Source: Anaerolineae bacterium (GTDB lineage: Bacteria > Chloroflexota > Anaerolineae > DRVO01). Taken from it: a stretch of 6,334 nucleotides of DNA. The DNA lies in the NCBI GenBank assembly GCA_012719195.1, contig JAAYAV010000414.1, positions 1 to 6,334 on the forward strand. Direction: 5' to 3'. This document shows, piece after piece, positions 5,209 to 6,334 of this stretch. Positions within the stretch are counted from its first letter, which is position 1. Each line of letters begins with the position of its first letter. The position numbers and the translations under genes were made by a program. The notes under the pieces were generated by a model. The model did not search any database, had not been told where the DNA came from, and saw nothing but the letters and a program-made list of their open reading frames with translations.

Positions 5209-6334
5209 GTGCCTGGCACTCTGTCGCTCCACTTCCCCCGCTACGAGCTCCACGAGCCGCGCGTCCCCGTCTGGTGTGCCACACCGGGCGTCGGCCGCCT
5301 CTTCCATCGCTTCTTCGACACCTCGCCCTTCAGTCCATCCGGGCGCTACCTCGCCCTCACCCGGCTCCCGTTTGAAGACCGTCTGCCCCAGCCCGGCGAC
5401 GTGGCCGAGGTAGTGCTGGTGGACCTGCACACTGGCAAGGAGCGCACCGTCGCCGAGACCCGCGGCTGGGATACGCAACTGGGCGCGCAGACTCAGTGGG
5501 GCGCCACCGACCACGACCTCTTCTTCAACGACATGGACGTGGAGAGCTGGACGCCCTTCGGTGTGCGGCTCGATCCGGTCGACGGTGGCCGCCGCCTACT
5601 GGACGGCACGGTCTACATGGTGTCGCCCGACGGTTCGAAGGCCATCAGCCCCTGCCTGCTACGCACCGGCGCCACTCAGGCGGGCTACGGCGTACTCGCT
5701 CCCCACGGCGTCGCGCCGGTGAACCGCGGCGCCCCGGAGAACGACGGCGTTTTCCTCACCGACACGGTGACCGGTGCCAGCCGGCTGTTGGTCTCGCTGG
5801 CCGAGATCGTGGAGCGGACGCGGCCCCTGGATCCGGACGTCTTCGTCGGAGGCTCGTATTACGGGGCACACGTGAAGTGGAATCCCCAGGGTACCCGCAT
5901 CATGCTCGTCCTGCGCTGGCTGCCCGACGGCGGCGACACCGCCCATATGGAGCGCATGGTGGTCACCATGAACGCCGACGGAAGCGGGATCGCCATCGCT
6001 ATCCCGGCTGACCGCTGGAAGCCCGGCGGCCACCACCCCAACTGGTGCCCCGACGGGGAGACGGTCTTGGTGAACCTCAACCTCCACGGCGACGGGCTAC
6101 GCTTCGTCACCGCCCGCTACGACGGCAGCACCCTCGAGGACGCCGCACCGGGCGTGATGGGCTCCGGCCACCCCACCCTCCACCCCGATGGGCGGCACAT
6201 CGTCACCGACGCCTACCCAAATGAGCCGCTGGCCTACGGCGACGGCACCACGCCCATCCGCTTCGTCGACCGCCTCGCCGGCACGGAGTCCGCCCTGGTG
6301 CGCATCCACGTGGTGCCGCCGTTCGAGGGGCCCA
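5209..6334 (+). CDS. Beta-propeller (TolB/PD40-like) protein, 3' end beyond window
   Basis: An open frame of 375 codons that leaves the window on the right. The start is GTG at 5209, preceded by GGAGGAG (5197-5203) with 5-base spacing. The in-frame TGA at 5164 rules out an earlier start. Five blade-like motifs of the '(S/P)PDG+x(I/V)' kind are visible: FSPSGRYLAL (41-50), VSPDGSKAIS (138-147), WNPQGTRIMLVL (224-235), WCPDGETVLVNL (279-290), and LHPDGRHIVTDA (324-335). Histidines precede several of them: GAHVKW (His221), GGHHPNW (His275, His276) and SGHPTLH (His321). This resembles PD40/TolB-type propellers and, more distantly, the metal-dependent oligogalacturonate lyase propellers (PL22), but I cannot confirm catalysis. 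There is no signal peptide or membrane segment at the N-terminus (PGTLSLHFPRYELHEP). Its place behind the GH172 gene suggests a role in the same glycan-degradation unit, perhaps as a lyase or hydrolase. Confidence 0.82.
   Translation, partial: MPGTLSLHFPRYELHEPRVPVWCATPGVGRLFHRFFDTSPFSPSGRYLALTRLPFEDRLPQPGDVAEVVLVDLHTGKERTVAETRGWDTQLGAQTQWGATDHDLFFNDMDVESWTPFGVRLDPVDGGRRLLDGTVYMVSPDGSKAISPCLLRTGATQAGYGVLAPHGVAPVNRGAPENDGVFLTDTVTGASRLLVSLAEIVERTRPLDPDVFVGGSYYGAHVKWNPQGTRIMLVLRWLPDGGDTAHMERMVVTMNADGSGIAIAIPADRWKPGGHHPNWCPDGETVLVNLNLHGDGLRFVTARYDGSTLEDAAPGVMGSGHPTLHPDGRHIVTDAYPNEPLAYGDGTTPIRFVDRLAGTESALVRIHVVPPFEGP

Noticed and set aside
4564..5514. 316-codon minus-strand open frame opposite the GH172 gene and the start of the propeller gene
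   Set aside because: It mirrors the GH172 coding frame and has a repetitive Val/Gly/Ala/Glu-rich product. The sense frame carries clear family motifs.
5496..6011. 171-codon plus-strand open frame inside the propeller gene
   Set aside because: The product is Arg/His/Gly-rich, typical of an off-frame reading. The frame from 5209 stays open to the window edge and shows regular blade motifs.

Overview
The window is GC-rich bacterial DNA with two divergent gene blocks that fire outward from a 259-base intergenic region (3801-4059). There are no RNA genes, mobile elements, repeat arrays or phage genes that I can support. Tight gene packing, sigma-70-type promoters, GTG starts, a MurA of the subtype I associate with Chloroflexota, and a GH172 enzyme point to a free-living or sediment/host-associated, high-GC bacterium. 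Chloroflexota (or a similar deep-branching, high-GC phylum) is my best guess from protein style, with low to moderate confidence.

Left block, minus strand, 3800 down to the left edge: murA (peptidoglycan precursor synthesis), a 57-residue uncharacterised protein, galE (UDP-glucose/UDP-galactose 4-epimerase), galT (galactose-1-phosphate uridylyltransferase) and the N-terminal third of a GT4-type glycosyltransferase that runs off the window. The junctions are extremely tight: ATGA overlap, GTGA overlap, 3-base gap, 8-base gap. The five genes therefore look like one translationally coupled operon, driven by a promoter I place at 3908-3936 (TTGACG, 17-base spacer, TAGTAT). The common theme is nucleotide-sugar metabolism feeding cell-envelope or polysaccharide synthesis. 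No galK is visible.

Right block, plus strand, 4060 to the right edge: a DUF2961/GH172-family glycoside hydrolase followed 69 bases later by a gene, open through the right edge, for a cytosolic-looking beta-propeller protein with at least five TolB/PD40-like blade motifs. The propeller gene starts at a GTG and is incomplete at its 3' end. A strong promoter (TTGATG, 16-base spacer, perfect TATAAT) lies at 3968-3995, immediately followed by a 7-base inverted repeat over the predicted transcription start, a candidate operator. A 13-bp-stem hairpin sits between the two genes. The pair looks like a small glycan-catabolism unit of unknown substrate and is the least described part of the window.
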